Positions 1-6,843 of a DNA stretch of 31,773 nt are shown here, piece after piece. The notes under the pieces were generated by a model. It saw only the letters and a program-made list of their open reading frames with translations. It made no database searches and was not told where the DNA came from. The translations under genes and the position numbers were made by a program. The first letter of the stretch is position 1. Each line of letters begins with the position of its first letter. Source of the stretch: a virus; the IMG/VR virus record IMGVR_UViG_3300028840_001126, positions 1-31,773 of that record; one strand, given 5' to 3'.

Positions 1-510
1 ATTAAGAATAGGTGTGCCAGAGAGTAAGTACCTGTGCTTGCAATTCTCGTTAGAAGCAATAGTAAAGACTCCCTTGGCACGTTTAGATGTATTATTTTTT
101 AGTATGTGTGATTCATCGCATACCAGTATTTCAATTCCATGCTTTAGTAGAGCATAGATAATCTCTACATTATTCATAACATCATAGTTAAGAATAAATA
201 TAGTAGGTCTACCCTTTCTCTCTTCGATTTTTTCAATTCTTTTCTTGGTACTACCAACTAGAACTACAATATCCCTTGGCGTTACTCTTGAATACATGGA
301 AAATTCACGCTTCCAGTTTTCAAGTACGATCTTTGGAGCTAGAATCAAGGTACTCATCAGGCTATCTGCGGTGGCAAATCTCGCTCTTAGCATCTGAATT
401 GTAGCTAATGTCTTCCCAGTCCCAGGGTCCCAGGCTAAGTAAAGATCTCGCTGGTAACTGGACCTTTTCAATATCTCTAATTGATGTGGCATTGGTTTAA
501 AATCTATCAT
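1..510 (-). CDS. SNF2/DEAD-type superfamily 2 helicase, N-terminal part (cut by window edge)
   Basis: The minus strand reads open for 170 codons from an ATG at 510 to the first base of the window, with AAGG about 8 bases upstream of the start. Visible superfamily 2 ATPase motifs, in order: a Q-type motif around MPHQLEIL (residues 7-14), Walker A GTGKT (30-34), motif Ia LILAPK (55-60), Walker B box DESH (132-135) and motif III SGTP (164-167). The spacing fits the first RecA-like lobe of SNF2-family or phage DEAD/DEAH helicases; the second lobe lies outside the window. Such phage helicases are usually linked to replication or recombination. It is the last leftward early gene visible here. What is seen is the ATPase core; the exact role (replicative, recombination or remodelling) cannot be decided from this half. 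Confidence 0.9.
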   Translation of the reverse strand, partial: MIDFKPMPHQLEILKRSSYQRDLYLAWDPGTGKTLATIQMLRARFATADSLMSTLILAPKIVLENWKREFSMYSRVTPRDIVVLVGSTKKRIEKIEERKGRPTIFILNYDVMNNVEIIYALLKHGIEILVCDESHILKNNTSKRAKGVFTIASNENCKHRYLLSGTPILN

Positions 511-549
511 GTAAACGACCTTATACTATTGACTCAAGTATTGCAAGCA

Positions 550-768
550 CTAAAATCTATCTTCTGCTATACTCTCAGCAGCCTCTTCAAATCCTGTCTT
601 AAGTCCAATAAAGGCCCTTACTCTTTTTGCACCGATCTTTACTTGTGTGTACTTTACCCCTTTAAACCTAGACTCGATTAATGATTTTGCCCTGTTCTTA
701 AACTTACCTCTAGACACAGGGAACTTAATGCCGTCTTCTTTACATAAGCTTTTATAATCATCAAACAA
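550..768 (-). CDS. Small basic hypothetical protein, start codon unclear
   Basis: I do not recognise this 72-residue lysine/arginine-rich protein. The only conventional start is a TTG at 768, but the purine-rich AGAGGAA touches that codon, so spacing is poor. The frame stays open upstream for nine more codons (encoding KGDNLTLEE, a natural-looking helix start) to a TAA at 796-798. A good AAAGGGGA ribosome site sits at about 788-795, in front of a TTA rather than an ATG. Beyond the TAA the same frame continues to an ATG at 825 that directly follows the TGA stop of the primase gene. The true N-terminus may therefore use a rare start codon or depend on readthrough. High charge suggests nucleic-acid binding, which is inference only. 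It lies between the primase/helicase and the SNF2-type helicase. Confidence 0.6.
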   Translation of the reverse strand: MFDDYKSLCKEDGIKFPVSRGKFKNRAKSLIESRFKGVKYTQVKIGAKRVRAFIGLKTGFEEAAESIAEDRF

Positions 769-825
769 TTCCTCTAAAGTTAAGTTGTCCCCTTTTTATC
801 CTGTATAATGCAGTTTATGTTTCAT

Positions 826-2925
826 TCATTGGACTACGGTATCACTTTCATCGAGTGTTTCCTGAACTTCCTTCTCACTTGAAGCTGGTACTGTAAGAGT
901 TTCTATCTCCTTAGCTTTAAGGTATGCCTCAAAAACTAGATTAAATATCCCGGATGCTTCCTCTAGAATTTCCTTTGCTAAGAAGGGATTTCTTTTTTCA
1001 ACTGGCACAATATGATTGCAACGTATATTTACCAGTCTTCTCTTTAACGCTCTTTCACTACCTGGAGTCAAGGTCATGCGTTCATTCATGCAGAATAAGA
1101 ATTTCGGATACCATCTTATAGTAACTTCTTGAGAGTAGTACGCTCTAACGTCTGTTTCACCACCGTCTGTTAAGTTCTTAAAAACCTCGATACCTTCTTT
1201 AGGTACTTTCAGACTTGATTCTTCATTGGCGTTAAACAATGCGTTCTTCGCTGCGTATCTTGTTGTGTTTTTACTGAGTATTTCTTTTAGAGGAAAAGAG
1301 GCTCTATTTTCTTTTGTTGTTAAGCCACGCAAAATGTCTACTAAAACAGATTTACCATTGGCACCTTCTCCAATTAATATTAAGCACTTGCTGGACCAAG
1401 GGAGGTCCCCTGATAAACAGTAACCCATATACTCTTTTATAAATTGTACCTCGTCTTCGTGGTCAAATGTTTCACTTAAAAACTTTTCAAACTTAGGGCA
1501 CTGAGCATCTTTATCATACGCAAATGGTAGTTTCCATTTAAAAAAGAAGTCTGGCGAGTGCTCTAGTATTTCACCAGTTTCAATATCATAAACTCCATTT
1601 AGCATATTAACTTTGCCTTCACTGTTTGAAGCCATTTCTTCTGTGGTATGTACGTTTTCTGCTTTCAGTGCAGCAACAAATTCTTTCCTGTCATTTTCTA
1701 ATGGAGGTGGAACTATATGTTTTTGAGCAAAATTTTTCAAGAAAGCTTCGTTTATTGGTGCCCAAACCCCTTCCTTATATATGTAAATTTCTTTTGTGTC
1801 AGCAGTATGAAGGTACTTATACTTTTGGCTATAATACTTAACCAGATCTTCAAAACAAATAGGTTTTTTATCCTTTATTTTCCCTGACTCTGTTGTTTTT
1901 ATATGCCTAAACCCAGTATCTTTTGTAGCAATATAGTCATCACCTTTAATTACAACTGGTGATTTCTGTTTCCCATAAAACTTACAATTGTGACAGCCCC
2001 CCCACAAAGCATTGATATTTTCACAGGTCCTAGGTCCAGAAGCCGCTTTAGCTTGGCCTAGTTTCTCATTGGTATCTTCTGGTGTATAACTTGAAGCTTG
2101 TTTCGAATACTCATGTGCCAGATCAGTGCCATTTTTCAAATGCGCAAGGACTCCTAGCATCGCATACCAAGAGGGTTCATCTACAGTGTCTTGATTATCC
2201 TTACAATATTGCAGGAAGGAACAGCCCTTTAATACTGAATCAGTATCCACCTTTGAAGCCTTAATGTAGGCAAGGTCTACTTGCTCGGACGCGTGTACTA
2301 CTGGTATTCCACTTGCTTTTTTTAAGTCAAAGCCCTGCGGTTCCATACAGCCCTGGAGTACCTGCGCGACTCTTGATTCCTTGTTTGGTTTTCTGTTTTC
2401 TGTAAGAGGCATACGCATTAAACGCGCATCACTAAAGACACTTGAATCAAGGTCTCCGGCTAATCCTTTCTCGCGCAAGTACCCTTCGATACGCTTGCAC
2501 ATGGCCTTATAAAAAGCCCTATATTCATTAAAATACTTTGGTGAAGAGATACTCTCATCTAATAATACAAATAGCTGGAGACCGTTACCAGAGAACAGTA
2601 CGCCAGTGAAATTATAGCTTAGGCCAATGGCATCGCACGCAGCGCGAGCCGTTTCTTCCTGTTTGGTAACATCTATATGATCTATGTCGATTGGAAGGAC
2701 TGTTTGGTAGTTAAAGTCCCTCTCTTTTTTACCGTGGCAATTAGCCACCGTGAAGTAGAGGTTCCAGCGATACTCTTCGGGGACTTGCGCAATATACTTT
2801 TCAGGGTCACGCATCAAAGCGACTACACTTGGTGCTTGCCAGCCTTCGCTGAAAAACTTGTGTGTTTTCTCAGTCTTATTCTTTTTGCTGTTAAAATAAT
2901 CCCTCAACCCCAGAATCTGAATCAC
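826..2925 (-). CDS. Primase-helicase: AEP-type primase plus D5N and SF3 helicase domains
   Basis: A 699-residue replication protein. The N-terminal third looks like an archaeo-eukaryotic primase: acidic metal-binding DIDHID at about 80-85, SGNGLQLF near 112-119 and the FSDARLMRMP stretch at 164-173. A PriCT-like helical segment (about 250-295) and a Cys cluster C301, C311, C314 follow. The C-terminal half is a D5N domain (about 355-500) and a superfamily 3 helicase: Walker A GEGANGKS (519-526), Walker B-like LFNANEES (563-570), sensor CMNE (612-615) and arginines at 629-630. Such fusions prime and unwind phage DNA at the fork. The start is a GTG at 2925 preceded by AGAGGGGC at good spacing. 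A hairpin (3039-3071) and a short leader separate it from the gene upstream. The C-terminal end abuts the next gene. Recognition of the SF3 part is firm; the primase part is good. Confidence 0.93.
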   Translation of the reverse strand: MIQILGLRDYFNSKKNKTEKTHKFFSEGWQAPSVVALMRDPEKYIAQVPEEYRWNLYFTVANCHGKKERDFNYQTVLPIDIDHIDVTKQEETARAACDAIGLSYNFTGVLFSGNGLQLFVLLDESISSPKYFNEYRAFYKAMCKRIEGYLREKGLAGDLDSSVFSDARLMRMPLTENRKPNKESRVAQVLQGCMEPQGFDLKKASGIPVVHASEQVDLAYIKASKVDTDSVLKGCSFLQYCKDNQDTVDEPSWYAMLGVLAHLKNGTDLAHEYSKQASSYTPEDTNEKLGQAKAASGPRTCENINALWGGCHNCKFYGKQKSPVVIKGDDYIATKDTGFRHIKTTESGKIKDKKPICFEDLVKYYSQKYKYLHTADTKEIYIYKEGVWAPINEAFLKNFAQKHIVPPPLENDRKEFVAALKAENVHTTEEMASNSEGKVNMLNGVYDIETGEILEHSPDFFFKWKLPFAYDKDAQCPKFEKFLSETFDHEDEVQFIKEYMGYCLSGDLPWSSKCLILIGEGANGKSVLVDILRGLTTKENRASFPLKEILSKNTTRYAAKNALFNANEESSLKVPKEGIEVFKNLTDGGETDVRAYYSQEVTIRWYPKFLFCMNERMTLTPGSERALKRRLVNIRCNHIVPVEKRNPFLAKEILEEASGIFNLVFEAYLKAKEIETLTVPASSEKEVQETLDESDTVVQ

Positions 2926-3038
2926 TTACTGCCCCTCTTTTTGAATAATAAATATTGCTGAAGTGATTATTTTGTTGATTATTTGAAGTTAGTCAAATAG
3001 ATTCCATGTCACCACGTCCCAAGTCGTGAATCATGTAA

Positions 3039-3071
3039 GGCCCTGTTGTCTACGTAAGTAGTTGCAGGGCC
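3039..3071. promoter_or_regulatory. Nested hairpin between early genes, possible bidirectional terminator or attenuator
   Basis: Outer arms GGCCCTG (3039-3045) and CAGGGCC (3065-3071) pair over 7 bp, and an inner CTAC/GTAG stem closes on a 4-base loop. Read on the plus strand the stem is followed after a few bases by five Ts (3076-3080). Read on the minus strand it begins right after the TAA stop of the 3079-3306 gene and lacks a good U-tract, so a pause or attenuator ahead of the primase gene is possible. Confidence 0.4.
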
Positions 3072-3078
3072 GCCCTTT

Positions 3079-3306
3079 TTAGTCAAAATACCTTGAGTTA
3101 CGCTCATCTAAAAATTCTCTGTACGTACCCTCTTCTCGGACCGCGTCCCAAGATTCCACAACTTTAAGATCATGGTACTTAGTGTGATTGGATACCGCTT
3201 GCATGAAAGCATCATGCTCATTGTCGGCACCTACATATGTCTCATGTGTTCCATACTCATCTTTAAACTTAAGTCTTACTTTGTAACAATTCTTTTCTAG
3301 GCTCAT
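3079..3306 (-). CDS. Hypothetical protein, 75 residues
   Basis: Function not recognised. The open frame extends upstream to a TTG at 3357, but the ATG at 3306 is a better start because TAAGGGAAG sits just before it; this gives 75 residues. The protein is polar and charged, with no membrane segment or recognised motif, and ends in an acidic/aromatic tail (RNSRYFD). It lies 8 bases after the 57-codon gene at 3315-3488 and is probably translated from the same message. A hairpin follows the stop codon directly. Confidence 0.7.
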   Translation of the reverse strand: MSLEKNCYKVRLKFKDEYGTHETYVGADNEHDAFMQAVSNHTKYHDLKVVESWDAVREEGTYREFLDERNSRYFD

Positions 3307-3314
3307 GACTTCCC

Positions 3315-3488
3315 TTATGTTAATCCGTTTACGTAGTTGTCTAATACTGTAACCCAAAGATTAAACGTACTTGTATCTGGCGCTTGCATTACGTACTCAA
3401 CTCCGTTGGCATCAACTAGAGTACACGTTTCAGTTCCACTATCAGAAGAGCATGAAACAATTTTCGGTATATTTGGCGTTATGTGCAT
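3315..3488 (-). CDS. Small hypothetical protein, 57 residues
   Basis: This short gene is easily missed by length cut-offs. An ATG at 3488 with a textbook CTAAGGAG ribosome site 6-7 bases upstream opens a 57-codon frame ending in TAA at 3315-3317. The protein starts MHITPNIPKIVSC, has two nearby cysteines (residues 13 and 22) and a hydrophobic C-terminal half. Its start lies just downstream of the structural-looking gene at 3499-4335 and its stop precedes the start of the 3079-3306 gene, so it fills an otherwise empty gap in the operon. No function is assigned. Confidence 0.7.
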   Translation of the reverse strand: MHITPNIPKIVSCSSDSGTETCTLVDANGVEYVMQAPDTSTFNLWVTVLDNYVNGLT

Positions 3489-3498
3489 TTGAAACTCC

Positions 3499-4335
3499 TT
3501 AGTTATCTATTAATAAAAATGTTATAGCTATTTTTAAGTCGCCAGTTTGAGTGTCAATGATTCCTCTAAACTCAATATCAGACTTTTCAGTAAAAGTACC
3601 AGGTGAAGTTATGCCAAGTAGATTAGCTACTGAACTTGATAAGTTGAAAGATGCAATTCTAAGGAATAATCCACCGAAAGATCTAGTGTAAGAGTTCATT
3701 ACAAGTTCTTTTGAGGCCTGGCCGTCATAGAAAGCTTGCTCCGCAAGTCCTGTCTTGCCTGCTGGGATTGTGAAAAAGCCAGTGGCGTTTAAATTTGCCC
3801 CTACTTCTATCATGTTCACAATGCTTGCAGGTTTACCATTTGTAATTACACCACTACCAATATATACAGCCCCTTCATTATACCCAGTTGAGCCAGCCGT
3901 AATACCTACCATTTGATTAACTCTCAAATATGAATTAACTGTGGTGACTCCTGTTTGCCCGTTTAACATTATAAACTCTTGTATCTCGGCATAGTCAGCA
4001 TCAAGGCCAATAATTAGAACCATAGTCAGGCCACTGCCCCCAGCCACATCGTTAGCACTACTTGAGGAAACTGTTAGTTGAGCCGCTGACGCAGGCCAAG
4101 TATATAAGCCACCTTCAGGCCACACAGTCTCTTCAGTTGTTCCAACTTCGGGATTATGCCCGAAAATAGTAGTGAATGATTGCCCTTCAACGTTCCCTTT
4201 GACTATCTCTTTTGAGGCATCTCTAGGAAAAAGATCAAGGCCCCGCTTGTCAGTACCAAGGTCTGTACCTGTTATTTGTTTGTAAGTATCATGGTTTACT
4301 TTAGTAACATCGTCTAACGTGATATTGCCAGCCAT
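3499..4335 (-). CDS. Structural-looking protein encoded in the early block
   Basis: A 278-residue protein low in charge and rich in Gly, Ser, Thr and beta-forming residues, with runs such as TVSSSSANDVAGGSGLTMV (about 88-106) and TVNSYLRVNQMVGITAGSTG (about 132-151). The phrases GTTEETVWPEGG and LDADYAEIQEF resemble proteins I associate with virion structural or decoration proteins of uncultured aquatic phages; this is recollection of a style, not a search result. It is odd that such a protein is encoded leftward among replication genes rather than in the late block. Its ATG overlaps the TAA of the upstream Fis-type HTH gene (TAATG), so the two are translationally coupled. Virion location is inference. 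Confidence 0.65.
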   Translation of the reverse strand: MAGNITLDDVTKVNHDTYKQITGTDLGTDKRGLDLFPRDASKEIVKGNVEGQSFTTIFGHNPEVGTTEETVWPEGGLYTWPASAAQLTVSSSSANDVAGGSGLTMVLIIGLDADYAEIQEFIMLNGQTGVTTVNSYLRVNQMVGITAGSTGYNEGAVYIGSGVITNGKPASIVNMIEVGANLNATGFFTIPAGKTGLAEQAFYDGQASKELVMNSYTRSFGGLFLRIASFNLSSSVANLLGITSPGTFTEKSDIEFRGIIDTQTGDLKIAITFLLIDN

Positions 4336-4538
4336 TATCTCTCTCCTATTGGTAGAATACCCTTTGGTAAAGTACCTTTTCTTTCGTCTTCGATTCTTTG
4401 TTTTTCAAACCTTTGGATATACCTGTATAGCGTAGCCGAACTAATGTCCAGTGATCTTGCGGTTGCAGCTTTATTATAGTTAAAATGTTTTAATCTATAC
4501 AATACTATATCGCCTAACTCTTGTTGTAATGTCCTCAT
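4335..4538 (-). CDS. Fis-type helix-turn-helix protein
   Basis: A 67-residue protein whose first 45 residues match the Fis-type HTH found at the C-terminus of NtrC-like activators and in Fis: a helix (QELGDIVLYRLKHFNYN), then KAATARSLDISSATLYRYIQRF as the turn and recognition helix. The rest is a short charged tail. It probably binds DNA as a dimer. It is the first gene after an intrinsic terminator (4553-4580) that lies between it and the gene upstream, and it overlaps the start of the structural-looking gene by one base (TAATG). It may regulate that gene or the divergent hub, which is inference. The ribosome site is the G-run GGGGGGAAA just before the ATG. Confidence 0.8.
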   Translation of the reverse strand: MRTLQQELGDIVLYRLKHFNYNKAATARSLDISSATLYRYIQRFEKQRIEDERKGTLPKGILPIGER

Positions 4539-4552
4539 TTTCCCCCCAGATA

Positions 4553-4580
4553 CAAAAAAAGCCCCGATTAAGAGGCTTTC
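4553..4580 (-). terminator. Intrinsic terminator between 4606-5082 and the Fis-type gene
   Basis: On the minus strand AAGCCTC (4578-4572), a six-base loop TTAATC and GGGGCTT (4565-4559) form a 7-bp stem (one G-U pair) followed by seven or more Ts (4560-4554). This is a canonical Rho-independent terminator. Confidence 0.85.
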
Positions 4581-4605
4581 TTATTACTTAAAATATTGCT
4601 ATTTC

Positions 4606-5082
4606 TTACTGTATTCCAAGCTTTCCTTTTGCAGGAAGTGGAGCGCTTGGGTTAGTCTCTGGACGGTCTTCACCTTGGCCAGTGTACTCATAGTTTTCGA
4701 TCTTAGTTAACACAGGTAAAAACTTTTTTATGTCGTGATCTTCAAACTTAGACGCAAGTCTAGAACTCTCAGAGTTAATCATTTCATATCTAAGGATTAG
4801 ATATAAAACAGTTGCTTGCTCCATATCTGCATTGGTTAGTTTAATAAACTCAGGTGCAGGTGGTAAGACAAATACCTCTGGGTGAGATTTGTTGATATCA
4901 AGTTCTGGCTCAGCCATTGCTTGAGATAATGCCTGTAGGATATCTTGTCTGTAAGATTCCATGCGATTAGAGTCAAATTGGTTGATGTTAGCAACTCCAC
5001 TAGATGCTGACATTTGAATGTTTCTAATTGTACTATCAATCTTGCGAACGATTAATCTAATATCGTGATTCAAAGTTTCCAT
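4606..5082 (-). CDS. Hypothetical protein, 158 residues
   Basis: Not recognised. The protein is mostly helical and polar, with an acidic middle section, a PPAPEF turn (about 74-79) and a proline-rich C-terminus (NPSAPLPAKGK). No membrane segment, nucleotide motif or zinc ligand is visible. The ATG at 5082 has AGGAGAGA as its ribosome site. It lies 12 bases after the membrane protein gene at 5095-5562 and is the last gene before the terminator at 4553-4580. With the two genes upstream it forms one short operon bounded by terminators at 5922-5950 and 4553-4580. Confidence 0.75.
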   Translation of the reverse strand: METLNHDIRLIVRKIDSTIRNIQMSASSGVANINQFDSNRMESYRQDILQALSQAMAEPELDINKSHPEVFVLPPAPEFIKLTNADMEQATVLYLILRYEMINSESSRLASKFEDHDIKKFLPVLTKIENYEYTGQGEDRPETNPSAPLPAKGKLGIQ

Positions 5083-5094
5083 TGTCTCTCCTAT

Positions 5095-5562
5095 TTAAAG
5101 TTTTTTTATATCACCCCCATAGTTTATGGCTTGAACCTTACCACCACAAGTACTTTTTATAGCAATGCTGCGCTCCTCACCTGGATCCAGTGGCTTTTCA
5201 AAGAATAGGCGCAAGGCTTCACTAGCACTCGGTGTTTGAGTCGCGTAAACATTGGCCTTTTCAATGGCTTTAATAGCAATTTCAGGCTTTTTAAGGATTA
5301 AATACGATGCGATACTACAGCCCACAATAACCATAAGTACAATTAGCCAGTACAATATATTGGTGCGCTTATAATTCTTTTCAAGGTCCTTATATTTGCC
5401 AAGCAAGTACAAATAGTCCTCATTTTCAATCTCTTTTTCTAAACTAGTCCTTTGTCTAGGACCACGAATCTTTTCCCCGGTGTCTTCTACTGGCAAAACC
5501 ACGGTCTTATTCCTACTTAGTCCAGATCTTTTAGCTTGTGCATATTCATCAAATATATCCAT
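5095..5562 (-). CDS. Single-pass membrane protein of unknown function
   Basis: A 155-residue protein with a charged N-terminal part (1-65, basic and acidic, probably cytoplasmic and partly coiled), one clear membrane segment at about 69-90 (ILYWLIVLMVIVGCSIASYL) and a C-terminal domain of about 65 residues with a cysteine near the end (STCGG). This layout fits an inner-membrane anchor with an outward-facing domain. The ATG overlaps the TAA of the preceding gene (TAATG), so the two are coupled. No family is recognised; a role at the host envelope (for example exclusion or membrane-associated replication) would be speculation. Confidence 0.75.
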   Translation of the reverse strand: MDIFDEYAQAKRSGLSRNKTVVLPVEDTGEKIRGPRQRTSLEKEIENEDYLYLLGKYKDLEKNYKRTNILYWLIVLMVIVGCSIASYLILKKPEIAIKAIEKANVYATQTPSASEALRLFFEKPLDPGEERSIAIKSTCGGKVQAINYGGDIKKL

Positions 5563-5909
5563 TATCTTTTCCTCTTTGTTTTATTCTCGTGTTCCAAGGC
5601 CCTATTTTGTGACTCCAGTGCTTCTATTCTGGCCCTATCAATATCCACTTGGGTTATTTCGTCCACTTCAACCTTTGCTTTCACTACTGGCAACGTGCCC
5701 ATAGTAGTAAGCCCCATTAATACCGCGCAATGAGTATCTGTTTCTTTTTGTACTTCTGTGAAATTACTTAATATTAACTTACCCTTTTCCTGGAAAGCAT
5801 TGCCATATACCATGTGGCCGTCTTTTCTAACCTTATCATTGGCGGACTTAGCCGCAAGCTTGGCGTTTTCCTGCTCATTATTGGGAAAGTCGTCAAAATT
5901 AAATATCAT
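5562..5909 (-). CDS. Hypothetical protein with C-terminal coiled coil
   Basis: A 115-residue protein not recognised by family. The N-terminal half is polar; residues 80-112 (VEVDEITQVDIDRARIEAL and onward to HENKTKRKR) look like a coiled coil with a basic end, suggesting oligomerisation. Its ATG at 5909 has AAAGGATA upstream. It begins about 13 bases downstream of a strong terminator (5922-5950), so a separate promoter or readthrough is needed; none was identified with confidence. It is coupled by TAATG to the membrane protein gene that follows. Confidence 0.75.
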   Translation of the reverse strand: MIFNFDDFPNNEQENAKLAAKSANDKVRKDGHMVYGNAFQEKGKLILSNFTEVQKETDTHCAVLMGLTTMGTLPVVKAKVEVDEITQVDIDRARIEALESQNRALEHENKTKRKR

Positions 5910-5921
5910 AACGTATCCTTT

Positions 5922-5950
5922 AAAAAGTGAGCTAGCCGTTGCCAGCCCAC
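5922..5950 (-). terminator. Strong intrinsic terminator after the duplicated gene
   Basis: On the minus strand GTGGGCTGGC (5950-5941), tetraloop AACG and GCTAGCTCAC (5936-5927) pair over 10 positions, with two G-U wobbles, followed at once by TTTTT (5926-5922). It ends the transcript of the duplicated gene at 5957-6454. Confidence 0.88.
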
Positions 5951-5956
5951 TATGTT

Positions 5957-6454
5957 TTAAGACTCCTGAACCGCTTTTATCTGACTCTCGATGCTAGTAT
6001 CTGGACCAAGGTCCAAGTCTTGCATTGCAATATCAGATACCTTGAAAAACTCCTTGCGAAGGAAAGCCTTTGGGCACTCGCCCTCTGGCACTTGCATCTC
6101 AAAAGTATTCTTTACACGTTCCCTCATGGAATACTCGCCTTCAGCTTTAGTTGATACCTTGAAACTAAACTCAATCTTTGTAAACTCTATTTTACTCATG
6201 TTTATCTCCCTTAATAACCTATAAACCGCTTTTATCTGGCTCTCGATGCTAGATTCTGGCCCAAGGTCCAGGTCTTGCAATGCAATCTCAGAAACCTTGC
6301 AAAATTCCTTGCGGAGGAAAGCTTTTGGACATATGCCTTCTGGCACTTGCATCTCAAAAGTATTCTTTACACGTTCCCTTACTGAATACTCGCCTTCAAC
6401 TTTAGTTGATACCTTGAAACTAAACTCAATCTTTGTAAACTCTATTTTACTCAT
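5957..6454 (-). CDS. Tandemly duplicated hypothetical protein (two near-identical halves)
   Basis: A 165-residue protein made of two copies of a 77-residue unit (residues 1-77 and 86-162) that differ at only eight positions, about 90% identical. Each unit starts MSKIEFTKIEFSF and ends ESQIKAV. The eight-residue linker YRLLREIN is the translated former gene start: its DNA TTATTAAGGGAGATAAAC still holds a ribosome site ahead of the internal ATG at 6199, and it matches the DNA upstream of the first ATG at 6454. Either one fused protein or two products (full length and C-terminal half) may be made. Function is unknown; the unit looks like a small alpha/beta domain. The final three residues (QES) differ from the first copy's continuation. 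A strong terminator follows directly. Confidence 0.8.
   Translation of the reverse strand: MSKIEFTKIEFSFKVSTKVEGEYSVRERVKNTFEMQVPEGICPKAFLRKEFCKVSEIALQDLDLGPESSIESQIKAVYRLLREINMSKIEFTKIEFSFKVSTKAEGEYSMRERVKNTFEMQVPEGECPKAFLRKEFFKVSDIAMQDLDLGPDTSIESQIKAVQES
5969..6199 (-). repeat. Second copy of tandem coding duplication
   Basis: Downstream copy of the 231-base unit; the repeat period is 255 bases counting the 24-base linker. It keeps its own ATG (6199) and an AAGGGAGA ribosome site. Confidence 0.9.
6224..6454 (-). repeat. First copy of tandem coding duplication
   Basis: Upstream copy of the 231-base unit, starting at the ATG at 6454 with AAGGGAGAAAAAC in front. The homology also extends a few bases upstream of each ATG, into the stop region of the 33-codon gene at 6466-6567. 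Confidence 0.9.
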
Positions 6455-6465
6455 GTTTTTCTCCC

Positions 6466-6567
6466 TTAATACCCTACAGGTATGTTTACTAAAATAAATA
6501 TTGTTATTAAATGTCCTAACATAAAGCCTATTACTAACCAGTAAAAAGGCTCAATAGCTCTTAACAT
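6466..6567 (-). CDS. Small membrane protein, 33 residues
   Basis: A short frame from the ATG at 6567 (preceded by AAGGATAAGATT) to TAA at 6466-6468. The product is almost entirely one membrane segment, FYWLVIGFMLGHLITIFILV (residues 8-27), with a short N-terminus (MLRAIEP) and tail (NIPVGY). It fits snugly between the XRE regulator and the duplicated gene, and its stop overlaps the ribosome site of the next gene. Small single-pass proteins of this kind are common in phage early regions; a role cannot be assigned. Confidence 0.65.
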   Translation of the reverse strand: MLRAIEPFYWLVIGFMLGHLITIFILVNIPVGY

Positions 6568-6571
6568 AATC

Positions 6572-6832
6572 TTATCCTTTGGCATTCTTTACCAATACCT
6601 CTAACGTCTCTTTATAGTCGTCAACCATACATATAATTAGTTTATCAACGTCATAGCCTATAATGCTAAGACTTGCAAGCATCTCTTTTGAGACTCCGCA
6701 AAGCCCACGTTCGATATTTGAAACGTATTGACCTGAATCATAACCGCAAGCTTTTGCCAATGCTAGTTGTGAGTTTCCAGCTTTATTTCTTAGTCTTTTC
6801 AACTCTTTAGCTTGTCTTTTATATTTATTCAT
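6572..6832 (-). CDS. XRE/Cro-type helix-turn-helix regulator
   Basis: An 86-residue protein with an XRE-family DNA-binding domain. Helices at about 5-17 and NSQLALAKACG (20-30), the conserved turn DSGQYVSNIERG (33-44) and the hydrophobic core that follows match the Cro/C1 fold. The remaining 25 residues are a short helical tail, so it is Cro-sized rather than a two-domain repressor. It probably controls early transcription; operator candidates in the hub (9703-9714, 9719-9743) and before the capsid gene (16149-16177) are listed separately, and no link to them is proven. No integrase is seen, so it need not indicate lysogeny. The ATG at 6832 follows AAGGGGATAG. Confidence 0.87.
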   Translation of the reverse strand: MNKYKRQAKELKRLRNKAGNSQLALAKACGYDSGQYVSNIERGLCGVSKEMLASLSIIGYDVDKLIICMVDDYKETLEVLVKNAKG

Positions 6833-6843
6833 TTTCTATCCCC

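Noticed and set aside
2930-3078. tRNA-like fold before the primase gene
   Set aside because: The arms do not make a cloverleaf with a T-loop consensus; it is a simple nested hairpin.
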